Shown here: positions 51,092-62,074 of the stretch, piece by piece
How positions within the stretch are numbered: the first letter of the stretch is position 1
Layout of the letters: every line of letters starts with the position of its first letter
From: JADCGM01 sp943370355
Lineage (GTDB): Bacteria; Pseudomonadota; Alphaproteobacteria; Sphingomonadales; Sphingomonadaceae
Length of the DNA: 64,000 nucleotides
Assembly (NCBI GenBank): GCA_943370355.1
Contig: CALRQP020000015.1
Span: forward strand, 1 to 64,000
Direction: 5' to 3'
The notes under the pieces: model-generated
The model's database searches: none
What the model saw: only the letters and a program-made list of their open reading frames with translations
Told to the model about the DNA's origin: nothing
Made by a program: the position numbers and the translations under genes

Positions 51092-53370
51092 GCCCGGCGG
51101 CCACCGCTGCGTCGGCCGCCCGTGAAATCCTGCGTCGTTTGCATGACGTGATGGCGGCGCGCTCCGCCGCGCAAGCCAAGCTCAACCAGGTCGTGCAGAT
51201 CATCGCGGAGGCGCTGACCTCGGAGGTCTGTTCGATCTATCTCGTGCGCGACGGCATCCTTGAACTGTTCGCAACGCAGGGCCTCGCCCAATCGGCGGTC
51301 CATGTCACCAAGCTCAAGCTCGGCGAGGGTCTCGTCGGCATGATCGCCGCGACGGGCGAGCCGCTGAACCTCGCCGAAGCGTCGTCGAACCCGAATTTCG
51401 CCTTCCGGCCGGAAACCGGCGAGGAACTGTTCCACAGCTTTGCCGGCGTGCCGATCATCCGGCGCGAGGCGGCGATCGGCGTCATCTGCCTCCAGCATGT
51501 CGATCCGCGGCAATATGAGGATGTCGAGATCGAGGCGTTGCAGACCACCGCAATGGTGCTCGCCGAACTCATCGCATCGGCAAGCCTTGTCGACGATGCG
51601 TCGATCGCCAAAGCGCGTGCCGCGTCGGTCGGTCCGGCGCGTGTGCAGGGCCTCAAGCTCGTCGACGGCATCGCGCGCGGGCAGGCGGTGTTCCACCAGC
51701 CGCGCATTGTCGTCGAACACACCGTCGCCGAGGACACAGAGGCCGAGCGCGCGCGCGTCTACGACGCCTTCACCAAGATGCGCGAGCAGATCGATCGCAT
51801 GATGGGGCAGGCAGAGTTCGCGGGGCCGGGCGACCATCAGGACATCCTCGAGACCTACAAGATGTTCGCCTATGACGAGGGCTGGTCGCGGCGGATCAAT
51901 GAAGCAATCGACTCCGGCCTGACTGCCGAAGCGGCAATTGAGCGCGTCCAGCAGCGCACCCGCGAGCGCATGCAGAAGATCGACGATCCCTATCTGCGCG
52001 AGCGCATGCATGATCTCGATGACCTGTCGAACCGGCTGATCCGTATTGTCGCCGGCAAGCTCGGCAGTGCCGCCGAGATGGGGCTGAAGGAGGACACGAT
52101 CCTCGTCGCGCGCAATCTGGGGCCTGCCGAACTGCTCGAATATGACCGGCGCTACCTGAAGGGCGTGGCGCTCGAGGAAGGATCGCTGACTTCGCATGTT
52201 ACGATCGTCGCGCGGGCGATGGGTGTGCCCGTGGTCGGGCGTTTGAAGGATTTGCGCGGCGCGGTCGCCGAGGGCGATACGCTCATTCTCGATGGCGCAT
52301 CGGCGGTGCTCGTCGCGCGGCCGACGCCGGCGATGGTCAAGCAATATGGCTCGCTCGCTGCGATGCGCGCCAAACGGCAGGCGGCCTTTGCCAAAATCCG
52401 CGACAAGCCTGCCGTCTCAAAGGATGGCGTGCGCGTGAAGCTATTCATGAACGCCGGGCTGCGTGCTGACCTTGCCGGGCTCGACCAGACCAATGCCGAC
52501 GGCATCGGGCTGTTCCGCACCGAATTTCAGTTCCTCGTCTCAGCGACGCTGCCGCGCCGCGAGCGGCAGACCGCACTCTACCGCGACGTGCTGACAGCGG
52601 CGGGTGACCGGCCGGTGATCTTTCGCACCGTCGATATCGGGGGCGACAAGGCTGTGCCCTATATGCGCGACCCCGCCGACGGCGATGAGGAAAATCCCGC
52701 GATGGGTTGGCGCGCGCTGCGGTTGGCGCTCGAGCGCGACGGGCTGTTGAAGGTCCAAGCGCGCGCGCTGCTCGATGCGGCGGCGGGCAAGACGCTGCAT
52801 GTGATGTTCCCGATGGTCAGCGAGCCCTGGGAGTTCGACGCGGCCAAGGCGGTCATCGAGGCACAGCGGGCGCAGAACGCGAAGCGCGGGCTGCCGCTGC
52901 CGGCCGAGGTGAGATATGGGGTGATGCTGGAAGTGCCAGCGCTTGCCGAGCAGCTGGACGATCTGCTGCCGCGCATCGATTTCATGTCGGTCGGGACCAA
53001 CGACCTCACCCAATTCCTGTTCGCCGCCGACCGGTCGAACCCGAAGCTTGCCGACCGTTACGACTGGCTGTCGCCAGCCGTGCTGCGTTTCCTCGCGCGC
53101 GTCGTCGATGCGGCGAACAGAGCGAAGGTGCCGCTGTCGGTGTGCGGCGAGATGGGCGGGCGCCCGCTGGAAGCGCTGGCACTGGTGGCGCTCGGCATCG
53201 AACGGCTGTCGATCACGCCGGCCGGGATCGGGCCGGTCAAGGCGATGATCCGCTCGGCCGACATCCTTCCGCTGCGCGCGGCGATGCGCGGCTGGCTGGC
53301 CGAACCGGGTGGTCTGGTGCGCGACCGGCTGCGCGCCGAGGCGGAAAAGCGCAAAATCGCGCTGGAATGA
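51088..53370 (+). CDS. ptsP: PtsP, enzyme I of the nitrogen PTS
   Basis: 760 residues, starting at the ATG that overlaps the previous stop by 4 bp. An N-terminal GAF domain (about 20-165; FSFAGVPI-type sequence FHSFAGVPIIRRE) is followed by the PEP-utilising N-domain and the phosphohistidine swivel. The active His is near residue 370 in GSLTSHVTIVARAMG. The PEP-binding TIM barrel has GLFRTEF, DIGGDK and CGEMGG. It passes phosphate from PEP to NPr and EIIA-Ntr in nitrogen/potassium signalling; those partners are not in the window. Confidence 0.97.
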   Translation: MSPAATAASAAREILRRLHDVMAARSAAQAKLNQVVQIIAEALTSEVCSIYLVRDGILELFATQGLAQSAVHVTKLKLGEGLVGMIAATGEPLNLAEASSNPNFAFRPETGEELFHSFAGVPIIRREAAIGVICLQHVDPRQYEDVEIEALQTTAMVLAELIASASLVDDASIAKARAASVGPARVQGLKLVDGIARGQAVFHQPRIVVEHTVAEDTEAERARVYDAFTKMREQIDRMMGQAEFAGPGDHQDILETYKMFAYDEGWSRRINEAIDSGLTAEAAIERVQQRTRERMQKIDDPYLRERMHDLDDLSNRLIRIVAGKLGSAAEMGLKEDTILVARNLGPAELLEYDRRYLKGVALEEGSLTSHVTIVARAMGVPVVGRLKDLRGAVAEGDTLILDGASAVLVARPTPAMVKQYGSLAAMRAKRQAAFAKIRDKPAVSKDGVRVKLFMNAGLRADLAGLDQTNADGIGLFRTEFQFLVSATLPRRERQTALYRDVLTAAGDRPVIFRTVDIGGDKAVPYMRDPADGDEENPAMGWRALRLALERDGLLKVQARALLDAAAGKTLHVMFPMVSEPWEFDAAKAVIEAQRAQNAKRGLPLPAEVRYGVMLEVPALAEQLDDLLPRIDFMSVGTNDLTQFLFAADRSNPKLADRYDWLSPAVLRFLARVVDAANRAKVPLSVCGEMGGRPLEALALVALGIERLSITPAGIGPVKAMIRSADILPLRAAMRGWLAEPGGLVRDRLRAEAEKRKIALE

Positions 53371-53480
53371 CGCCGCTGCGACGTTCGCGCCGTTGACACG
53401 GCGCGTGCATCGCGCGACGCTTTCCGGCGCAAGAGGGACGCACGGCCGGCTCACCGGCGCGCGGGGACGGGACAGAGACT

Positions 53481-54362
53481 TTGGACGAGTATCAGGCGCC
53501 GCTAGGCGACGTGTTCGACGTGCCGCAGCCGACGGTTGGCGAAGTGCTGCGCCGCGCGCGGACCGAGAAGGGCCTTGAGCTTGTCGATATCGCACGCGAG
53601 ACTCGCGTGCCGATCCGTCACCTCGCCGCGATCGAAGCGGACGCGCATGAAAGCCTGCCGGCGCTCCCCTATGCGATCGGCTTCGTAAAGACCTTCGCCC
53701 GGCATGTCGGGCTCGACCCCGCCACGACGAGCGCGCAGTTCAAGGCGGAGACGACCAAGGGGGTGCATGTGCCCGTGGTGCTGGCCCCGCTGGAACCGCT
53801 CGACGAGCGGCGGGTGCCCTCGCGTGCGCTCATCGCCGCCTGTGCGCTGGGGTTGGTCACGGTCATTGCCGTGGTCTGGGCCTATGGCGCGGGGCTGATC
53901 GCGGTGCCGGAGCCCGAACAGCCCGCCGCGCCCGTCGTCGCAGCTGCCGCACCGTCACCGCAGCCCACACCGGTCGTCGCAGATGCCGCCGCGCCGCTGC
54001 CTACGGAAACTGCCGACCCAACAGTCGTCGATCCAACCGCATCTCCTGCCGCGACCGAGGACGCCGCCGCGCCGCCGCCAGTCTCGGCCGACGGTCCGGT
54101 AACGATCACTGCGTCGGAAGATGCCTGGTTCAAGGTCTATGGCGACGCGGGAACGGTGAAGATGGGCATTCTGCAGGCGGGCGAAAGCTACACCGTTCCC
54201 GCCGAACCGGCCGGCCTCAAATTATGGACCGGCAATGCCGGTGCGCTTCGCCTGAGCGTGGGCGGCAAGCCGCTTCCGGCGATCGGCGCGGCCAAGCAGA
54301 CGATCAAGGACGTCAGCCTGACACCGGCCGACCTGCTGTCGCGCACGGCACCACAGCCCTGA
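53481..54362 (+). CDS. RodZ-like helix-turn-helix membrane protein
   Basis: 293 residues from a TTG start (GGGA upstream). The N-terminal cytoplasmic HTH_25 domain (VGEVLRRARTEKGLELVDIA, then RVPIRHLAAIE) is the RodZ type that binds MreB. One membrane helix lies at about residues 115-138 (IAACALGLVTVIAVVWAYG), followed by a Pro/Ala-rich linker and a C-terminal DUF4115 domain (ASEDAWFKVYGDAG, YTVPAEPAGLKLWTGNAG). The length and order fit RodZ; a function in cell shape is inferred. ptsP lies 110 bp upstream. Confidence 0.9.
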   Translation: MDEYQAPLGDVFDVPQPTVGEVLRRARTEKGLELVDIARETRVPIRHLAAIEADAHESLPALPYAIGFVKTFARHVGLDPATTSAQFKAETTKGVHVPVVLAPLEPLDERRVPSRALIAACALGLVTVIAVVWAYGAGLIAVPEPEQPAAPVVAAAAPSPQPTPVVADAAAPLPTETADPTVVDPTASPAATEDAAAPPPVSADGPVTITASEDAWFKVYGDAGTVKMGILQAGESYTVPAEPAGLKLWTGNAGALRLSVGGKPLPAIGAAKQTIKDVSLTPADLLSRTAPQP

Positions 54363-54459
54363 TCCGGCGCAGGCCGCGCCCGTTCCGGCGCGCGGGCGAT
54401 TCCCTTTGCCGCGCTGCCGCGCTACAGGGTCAGCGCCCCAGTTTCGAGGATTTGCCCCG

Positions 54460-55443
54460 ATGACGCTCCGCTCGCTCGCTGCCCTGCTCCTGCTGTCCGC
54501 ATCGGCCACGCCTGTGATCGCACAGGATGTTGGCCAGATCGACAAGCGTGTCGGCACGCTCGAATCGCAGATGAAGGCGGTGCAGAAGAAGGTGTTCCCG
54601 GGCGGGAACAGCAAATATTTCGAGCCGGAGATCGTCCCGGCGCAGCCTGCGCCGGAGCCAGCTGGTATCCCGGCGACCTCGCCGATCACCGATCTGACCA
54701 CGCGCGTCGATGCGCTGGAGCGCCAGCTCGCAACGGTGACCGGGCAGGCCGAGCAGGCGAATTTCCGCGCGCAGCAGGCCGAGCAGGCGCTGGCAAAATT
54801 CCGGGCCGAGACCGAATACCGGCTGACGCAGCTGGAAGGCGGCGGCACCGCTGCAGCGCCTGCGCCAGCCGCTGCCGAGACCGTCGCGCCCCCGGTTCCG
54901 AAGCCGGTCGCGCCTACGCCGAAGCCGGCCGTGGCGGGCGCCAAGCCTGCGACGACGGCGCCCAAGCCCGTGGCGAAGCCGCCGGTCGCCGTGGCTGCGG
55001 CCGATGCAGCGACCACCGACGCGCCGGTCACCGCGGTACCCGCCGACCCCGTCGAAGCGGAATTCCAGGCCGCTTATTCGCTGTACCAAAACAAACGCTA
55101 CACCGAGGCGGAGGCAGCACTGACGACCTTCGTCGCCAAACGGCCAAAGTCGAAGCGCGCGAGCCATGCGCAATATTGGCTGGGCCGCGCCTATCTGTCG
55201 GACAAGCAGCCCGCGCCTGCTGCCAAGGCCTTCCTCGACAATTATCGCAACATGCCGAAGGGCGAGCGCGCGCCCGACAGCCTGCTCTGGCTCGGCCAGT
55301 CGCTGATGGCGATGACGCCGCCGAACGCTGCCAAGGCCTGCGAGGTCTATGACGAGATGAACTCGGCCTATGCGACGAAGCTGACGCCAGTCCTGACCAC
55401 CCAGCTGGCGAAGGCGCGCGCCGCCGCGAAGTGTTCGAGCTAG
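54460..55443 (+). CDS. CpoB/YbgF-family periplasmic protein
   Basis: 327 residues from the ATG at 54460 with GAGGA nine bases upstream. A signal peptide (MTLRSLAALLLLSASATPVIA) leads to a coiled-coil trimerisation segment (VGQIDKRVGTLESQMKAV; then VDALERQLATVTGQAEQANF). An Ala/Pro/Lys-rich linker of ~80 residues precedes C-terminal TPR-like repeats (AAYSLYQNKRYTEAEAALTTF). CpoB coordinates envelope constriction with Tol-Pal. tolB and pal are not beside it here. It overlaps tilS by 13 bp. Confidence 0.92.
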   Translation: MTLRSLAALLLLSASATPVIAQDVGQIDKRVGTLESQMKAVQKKVFPGGNSKYFEPEIVPAQPAPEPAGIPATSPITDLTTRVDALERQLATVTGQAEQANFRAQQAEQALAKFRAETEYRLTQLEGGGTAAAPAPAAAETVAPPVPKPVAPTPKPAVAGAKPATTAPKPVAKPPVAVAAADAATTDAPVTAVPADPVEAEFQAAYSLYQNKRYTEAEAALTTFVAKRPKSKRASHAQYWLGRAYLSDKQPAPAAKAFLDNYRNMPKGERAPDSLLWLGQSLMAMTPPNAAKACEVYDEMNSAYATKLTPVLTTQLAKARAAAKCSS

Positions 55444-56387
55444 ACGCCAGCGTCTCGGCGCTGACTGGCCGCCCGCTCGGCGCGGACGAACCCTTCGGTG
55501 TCGCGGTATCGGGCGGGCCTGACAGTCTGGCGCTGCTATTGCTGGCGCAGGTCGCATACGGCTGGCGGGTGCGGTGCCTGACCGTCGATCATGGACTGCG
55601 GGCGGACAGTGCGGCCGAGGCGGCGGCGGTTGGGGCCATTTGCGCGGGATTGGGTGTGCAGCACACCACATTGCTGTGGGAGGGCAACAAGCCGGGTTCG
55701 AACATCCACGCCGCAGCCCGGGAGGCGCGCTACCGGTTGATGGGTGATTGGTGCGCGGCCAGCGGCGTTGCCTGGCTCGCAACGGCGCATCATGCCGACG
55801 ATCAGGCGGAAACGCTGCTGCTCCGGATGGCACGCGGGTCGGGTGTCGGCGGATTGGCGGGAATTCGCCAAACGCGGCGGCTGCCGAACGGCGTGACACT
55901 GCTGCGGCCGTTGCTAGGGCAACGGCGATCCGATCTTCGTGCCGTGGTGGAGGCCGCTGGTCTGACGGCCTTCGATGACCCCTCGAACGCCGACCCGCGC
56001 TACGACCGGACGCAGGCGCGGGGTTTGCTGGCGGACACGCCGTGGCTTGAGGCCGAACGACTCGCTGCATCGGCCGGACATCTGGCGGAGGCGGAGGCAG
56101 CGCTTGCCTGGACTGCCGACATTGCGTGGCGGGGGCGCGCAAACCTGACTGATGGCGAGATCGAACTGGATGCGGCCGGACTGCCCGCCGAGCTTGTCCG
56201 CCGTGTTCTCGTGCGCGCGCTGGCAACACTCGGCTGCGAACAGCCGCGTGGGCCGGATGTCGAACGGATGATTGGCAGACTGACCGCCGGCCAATCTGCC
56301 ACGCTCGGCGGTGTGAAGGCGAAGCCCGGGCCGCTTTGGCGGCTCGAACTCACTTCCCCCCGAGCGCCTTCATCAGCCGGTAGTTGA
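55431..56387 (+). CDS. tilS: tRNA(Ile)-lysidine synthase TilS, short form
   Basis: PP-loop enzyme that converts C34 of the AUA-reading tRNA-Ile to lysidine. The GTG start overlaps ybgF by 13 bp and gives 318 residues, the short form lacking most of the C-terminal domain of the 432-residue E. coli enzyme. The PP-loop SGGPDS is at residues 27-32, followed by TAHHADDQAET (ATP-binding) and LRPLL. The last 38 bp overlap the convergent M20 peptidase gene. Confidence 0.95.
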   Translation: MFELDASVSALTGRPLGADEPFGVAVSGGPDSLALLLLAQVAYGWRVRCLTVDHGLRADSAAEAAAVGAICAGLGVQHTTLLWEGNKPGSNIHAAAREARYRLMGDWCAASGVAWLATAHHADDQAETLLLRMARGSGVGGLAGIRQTRRLPNGVTLLRPLLGQRRSDLRAVVEAAGLTAFDDPSNADPRYDRTQARGLLADTPWLEAERLAASAGHLAEAEAALAWTADIAWRGRANLTDGEIELDAAGLPAELVRRVLVRALATLGCEQPRGPDVERMIGRLTAGQSATLGGVKAKPGPLWRLELTSPRAPSSAGS

Positions 56388-57726
56388 ACAGCACCGCGCG
56401 GTCGAAGCTCTCGACGCGGATGCGTTCGTCGCGGCCGTGGGCGCGGATGTCGTCGATGTCGCCGGACATGCCGCCGATGCCATAGGTCGGAAGGCCTGCA
56501 TTGCGCGTGTAAAGGCCGTCGGTCGCGCCCGCCTCGAGGATCGGCACGACGACCACGCCCGGCCAGATCGTCCGCGCCGTCGCCTGCACCGTGTCGAGCA
56601 GCTTCGCCTCGGGCGGCGACTCGGGGCTCGGCACGAATTCGGCGATTTCGGTCAGCGTAACGGCTGGATCGCCGACTGCGGCGGTAATCGCGGCCCTGAC
56701 GCTCGCGTCGGTCTCGCCGGGCAGCACACGGCATTGGATGCTCGCCCGCGCGCGCTGCGGCAGCGCATTTTCGGCATGGCCTGCCTCGCCCATCGTCGCG
56801 ACGCAGGTCGTGCGCATGATGACATTATGCTCCATCTTTGCCGACAGCCGCTCGGCGGCTGCCGCATCGCCGGTGGCGGCAAGCAGGCGCATGTCGGCGG
56901 CTTCCGCCGGCGGCGCAAAGGCGGCGGCGCGTGCGAAATAGAGTTTGGCAGTGTCGGTCAGGTGGACCGGGAAGCGCAATTTCTCCAGCCCGATCATCGC
57001 ATGCGCGAGCCGGTAGATCGGATTGTCGGCGGTCGGGCGCGAGCTATGGCCGCCCGGGCTCGTCGCCTCGGCGCGGTAGGTCACATAGATTTTCTCCGAG
57101 GTCTGCAGGCCGAAGAACAGCGGCTTGCCGTCCTTCAGCGCCGTGCCGCCGGCATCGAGATTGACAACCATCCCCGCGTCGATCGCGTCACGGTGGTTCT
57201 TCACCAGGAAGTCGACGCCATTGCCGTCGCCCGATTCCTCGTCGGCGGTCAGCGCGAGGATGATGTCACGCTTCGGCTTCCAGCCTTCGGCGCGCAGCGT
57301 CAGCAACGCGTCGATCGCAGCGGCGACATCGCCCTTCATGTCCTGCGTGCCGCGCCCGTAGAAATAGCCGTCGCGCTCGGTCAGCTTGAACGGCGGCAGC
57401 GTCCAGTCCTCGGGCTTGGCGGCGACGACATCGATATGGCCGATCCACAGGATGGGCTTTGTCTTGCCTGTGCCGCGCAGGCGGACAACGATATTGCCCT
57501 TGTTCGCCTTGCCCTCGGGCGCGAGCAGCTCGATGTCGCCGGCCGGCCAGCCCGCCGCACGGAAGCGCGCCGCGATCTTTTCGGCAAGCCCGGCCGTGCC
57601 GATGTCACCCGACGTGTCGGTCTCGACCAACTCCTTGAGAAGGCTGCGCGCCTGCGGGTCGGGAAGCGGCGGTTCGGCCTGCGCGGCGGTGGCGAGAGCA
57701 ACAGCCAAAATCCCCAACCGGCGCAT
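56350..57726 (-). CDS. M20-family metallopeptidase, exported
   Basis: The ATG at 57726, with AAAGGAG at ideal spacing, gives 458 residues with a short signal peptide (MRRLGILAVALATAAQA). Metal and catalytic motifs are in order: GHIDVV, GRGTQDMKGDVAA, TADEESGDGNG, and GGHSSRP near the lid domain. M20 enzymes are dipeptidases or deacetylases; the periplasmic substrate is unknown. It lies between tilS and ftsH on the opposite strand, overlapping the tilS 3' end by 38 bp. Confidence 0.93.
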   Translation of the reverse strand: MRRLGILAVALATAAQAEPPLPDPQARSLLKELVETDTSGDIGTAGLAEKIAARFRAAGWPAGDIELLAPEGKANKGNIVVRLRGTGKTKPILWIGHIDVVAAKPEDWTLPPFKLTERDGYFYGRGTQDMKGDVAAAIDALLTLRAEGWKPKRDIILALTADEESGDGNGVDFLVKNHRDAIDAGMVVNLDAGGTALKDGKPLFFGLQTSEKIYVTYRAEATSPGGHSSRPTADNPIYRLAHAMIGLEKLRFPVHLTDTAKLYFARAAAFAPPAEAADMRLLAATGDAAAAERLSAKMEHNVIMRTTCVATMGEAGHAENALPQRARASIQCRVLPGETDASVRAAITAAVGDPAVTLTEIAEFVPSPESPPEAKLLDTVQATARTIWPGVVVVPILEAGATDGLYTRNAGLPTYGIGGMSGDIDDIRAHGRDERIRVESFDRAVLFNYRLMKALGGK

Positions 57727-57752
57727 ATCCAAACTCCTTTGTCGCAGAGGCA

Positions 57753-57780
57753 TTGTCGTTAACCCGATAGGCCCTATGTT
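57753..57780 (+). promoter_or_regulatory. Candidate ftsH promoter
   Basis: TTGTCG (57753-57758) and TATGTT (57775-57780), 16 bp apart, lie in the 82-bp gap between the divergent M20 and ftsH genes. The predicted start near 57787 would give a ~22-nt leader carrying the AAGGA ribosome binding site. Confidence 0.35.
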
Positions 57781-57808
57781 GCATGTCAGCCTTGAGCAAG
57801 GATTCTGC

Positions 57809-59764
<1,956 letters not shown>

Positions 59765-59872
59765 CTCACCCGGAACTGTCGGAATTCTTTACAACTCGCG
59801 ATTCTCGACGCGCTAGCATTGGCGCATTTGAGCCATTCTTTCGACTGGCCCGGTCATTGCATCCCTGAAAGG

Positions 59873-59892
59873 ACCGCGCACGTCCGCGCGGT
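59873..59892 (+). other. Hairpin just upstream of the PEP-CTERM gene start
   Basis: ACCGCGC (59873-59879) and GCGCGGT (59886-59892) form a perfect 7-bp stem ending 4 bp before the GGGGG ribosome binding site of the next gene. It could modulate translation initiation or be incidental in this GC-rich DNA. The rest of the 142-bp gap shows nothing recognisable. Confidence 0.3.
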
Positions 59893-59906
59893 TCGTGGGG
59901 GTCGCG

Positions 59907-60683
59907 ATGCTTTCGAAATTGGTACGCTTCGGATTGGCGGCGGTGATCGCGACCGGTGCCGCAGTTCAGGCCCCTGCGGCCATCATCCAATATGATGTCA
60001 GTGGCGGGATCGCGAGCAGCGCTCGCAGCTATTTTTGCTACCCCAATTGTGGCCAGTCGGACGAGTTCAGCTACGACGGAAGCATTTCCGGATCGTTCAG
60101 GATCGACACGTCGCAGATCGGGCAGATCGAGCTCGGCCGCGACGATGGCGACTTTCTCTACAGTTCGGGCCAGGACTTCGGCGGGACGCCGGCCTTCGCC
60201 TCGGCGACGGGTTTGATCACCGGCAGTTCGCTGGACAGTTTCAACCGCAGCATCTCCGGCTCTCAGGTGTCGCAGATCGAAGTGCGGACATCGCGCGGCA
60301 ATCAGGCGACGCTGCATGTCGCCCAGCGCGTCTACAGCCTGCAGGACCTCGACGCCGATACCGGCCTCTATCATGAGATCTTCGACGAATTTCAGCTCGA
60401 TATCTCGTTTTACGACTTCGAAATCGTGACGGTCGATTCCAAGCTGCTGCCGAAGGCACGTGGCGTCAGCTACGTCGCCGCGCGGGCGACGCATCAGGAC
60501 ACGACGGTCAACGCCGGCGGAGACTTCGTGGCGTTGATTTTGAACTCGGTATCGTCGTCCGGCTATGTCACTTCATTTTCGCAGTCCGGCTTTCCGGAGG
60601 GTCCGGTCGACGCGCCCGAGCCAGCGACGTTAGCGCTGCTCGGGCTTGGGCTCGCCGGCCTTGGTTTGCGCCGCCGCCGCTAG
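59907..60683 (+). CDS. PEP-CTERM sorting-domain exported protein
   Basis: 258 residues from the ATG at 59907 (GGGGG upstream). A signal peptide (MLSKLVRFGLAAVIATGAAV) is followed by a beta-rich body with no recognised domain (FSYDGSISGSFRIDTSQIG, LDSFNRSISGSQVSQIEVR). The C-terminus has the exosortase signal: PEPA, a hydrophobic run (LALLGLGLAGLGL) and a final arginine cluster. It should be cleaved and anchored or released by an exosortase that is not in this window. The stop shares CTAG with the convergent gene. Confidence 0.9.
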   Translation: MLSKLVRFGLAAVIATGAAVQAPAAIIQYDVSGGIASSARSYFCYPNCGQSDEFSYDGSISGSFRIDTSQIGQIELGRDDGDFLYSSGQDFGGTPAFASATGLITGSSLDSFNRSISGSQVSQIEVRTSRGNQATLHVAQRVYSLQDLDADTGLYHEIFDEFQLDISFYDFEIVTVDSKLLPKARGVSYVAARATHQDTTVNAGGDFVALILNSVSSSGYVTSFSQSGFPEGPVDAPEPATLALLGLGLAGLGLRRRR

Positions 60684-61063
60684 CTGGCCGGCCACTGCGA
60701 CATGATCGTCGCCGTGTCAAAATAGTCGCGCCAATAGGTGATCAGGCCGCCATGCACCTCGAACACGCCGGTGACCGGCAGTTCGACCCATTTGTCCGCG
60801 AGCCGGTGCCGGTCGAGCCGTTCGAGGAAGACGATCGGCCCGTTGGCGGATTCGCGGAGGATGCGAAACTCGTTCTCGAGCGTCGGGGCGAAGAACGGTT
60901 CGAGCAATGCCCGGATCGCGTCCGGGCCGTTCATGGCCGGGAACGGCGGCGGGTTCACATAGTCGCAGTTCGGCGACACCAGTTTCAGCGCGCTCGCATA
61001 GTCGAGCGGCTCCATCGCGCCGAGGAACTGGCGAACGATATCGGTCGGGGCGGCTTGGGTCAT
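60680..61063 (-). CDS. Limonene-1,2-epoxide-hydrolase/NTF2-like protein
   Basis: 127 residues from the ATG at 61063, preceded by a perfect AAGGAG. The small cone-shaped fold is that of the NTF2/SnoaL superfamily. The limonene-epoxide-hydrolase-like catalytic set is suggested by ERLDRH (Arg and Asp) and WRDYFD (Asp); DYVNPPPFPAMNG is another conserved segment. It could instead be a non-enzymatic NTF2-like protein. It lies 69 bp downstream of the XRE regulator on the same strand and may be cotranscribed. Confidence 0.82.
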   Translation of the reverse strand: MTQAAPTDIVRQFLGAMEPLDYASALKLVSPNCDYVNPPPFPAMNGPDAIRALLEPFFAPTLENEFRILRESANGPIVFLERLDRHRLADKWVELPVTGVFEVHGGLITYWRDYFDTATIMSQWPAS

Positions 61064-61132
61064 CTTGCGTCTCCTTGCAGGTCCGGCGCCGCTTGTCGGC
61101 GGTTGCGCCGGCCTCCGCAATTACGCCGCAGG

Positions 61133-61960
61133 TTATGGCGGTGACAGACTGCGGAACAGCGCCTCGGTCGCGGGATCGGCGGGGAACATCGTCTCGATGC
61201 GCAATTCGTCGGCAGTCACGTCCTGCGCGGTGCCAAAGGTCGCAACCACCGCGAACATCGACAGCTGCAGATCGCCGATCCGCAGCTCGAACGGCAGCAC
61301 CGGCAGCAGTGCCGCGTCAGCTGCCGACCAGAGGATGTCGGCGTCCTGATATTGCGCCAGATCGCCGAGCACCGCTTTCATCTCCGCCGCGCCGGCCTCC
61401 TCCGCTTCGCGCTGCGCGCGCTGCCAGATCAGCGGCCCGATCGCGGCCCAATTGGCGATGAATGGCCGGATGCCCTGGGGATGGAAGAACAGCCGCATCA
61501 GATTAGGTTCGGTCCCGCCGATGCGCTGCCACAAATCGTCGCCGAGCATCGCACCGAGCTGGTCGAACGGGCGGTTGGTCATGCGGATATTCCAGGCCCG
61601 GTCCAATGCGAGCGCCGGGAATGGCTCGTGGGCCGTCAGCATCATCTGGATCGCGCTCATCACCTGACCCATCTGTGGATCGTCGAGCGCGCGCGTCCGG
61701 AACAGCGGTGCGAAGCCAGCCGCGATCAGCCAGGCGTTGCGGTCGCGGAGCGGCACGTCAAGTGTTTCACTCAATTGCAGGATCATATTGCGGCTGGGGT
61801 TGGCGCGGCCCGATTCGAGGAAGCTGAGATGCCGCTGCGACACGCCTGAGGTCAGCGCCAGATCAAGCTGTGACAGGCGGCGTTTCTGCCGCCAGTCGCG
61901 CAACAGGCGGGGGAAGCCGCCGTCGGCATTGGTCCGGACGTCCGCGAGCGCTGTCGCCAT
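61133..61960 (-). CDS. XRE-family regulator with MmyB-like ligand-binding domain
   Basis: 275 residues from the ATG at 61960 with AGGGAGG upstream. An N-terminal helix-turn-helix (LLRDWRQKRRLSQLDLALTS, then GVSQRHLSFLESG) is followed by a ~180-residue MmyB-like PAS-type domain (FPALALDRAWNIRMTNRPF; FHPQGIRPFIANWA) that binds a small molecule in characterised members. It divides from a small membrane protein gene. A near-perfect 23-bp palindrome sits in the intergenic region, so autoregulation and control of the neighbour are likely. Confidence 0.93.
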   Translation of the reverse strand: MATALADVRTNADGGFPRLLRDWRQKRRLSQLDLALTSGVSQRHLSFLESGRANPSRNMILQLSETLDVPLRDRNAWLIAAGFAPLFRTRALDDPQMGQVMSAIQMMLTAHEPFPALALDRAWNIRMTNRPFDQLGAMLGDDLWQRIGGTEPNLMRLFFHPQGIRPFIANWAAIGPLIWQRAQREAEEAGAAEMKAVLGDLAQYQDADILWSAADAALLPVLPFELRIGDLQLSMFAVVATFGTAQDVTADELRIETMFPADPATEALFRSLSPP

Positions 61961-62005
61961 ATCGGCCTCCCTGTGGCGCACCTGTCCCACGCGCGCGGGC
62001 CGCAT

Positions 62006-62028
62006 TCAATGACCTGACAGGTAATTGA
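62006..62028. promoter_or_regulatory. Candidate operator of the XRE/MmyB-type regulator
   Basis: Arms TCAATGACCTG and CAGGTAATTGA around a central A form a 23-bp inverted repeat with one mismatched position out of eleven. It lies between the divergent starts (61960 minus, 62075 plus) and overlaps a TTGACC (62025-62030) that may be the -35 box of the plus-strand gene. Confidence 0.65.
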
Positions 62029-62074
62029 CCATGTGCCGGTGGCCGCGACAGAGATGCTGTCGAAGGAGACGCAT

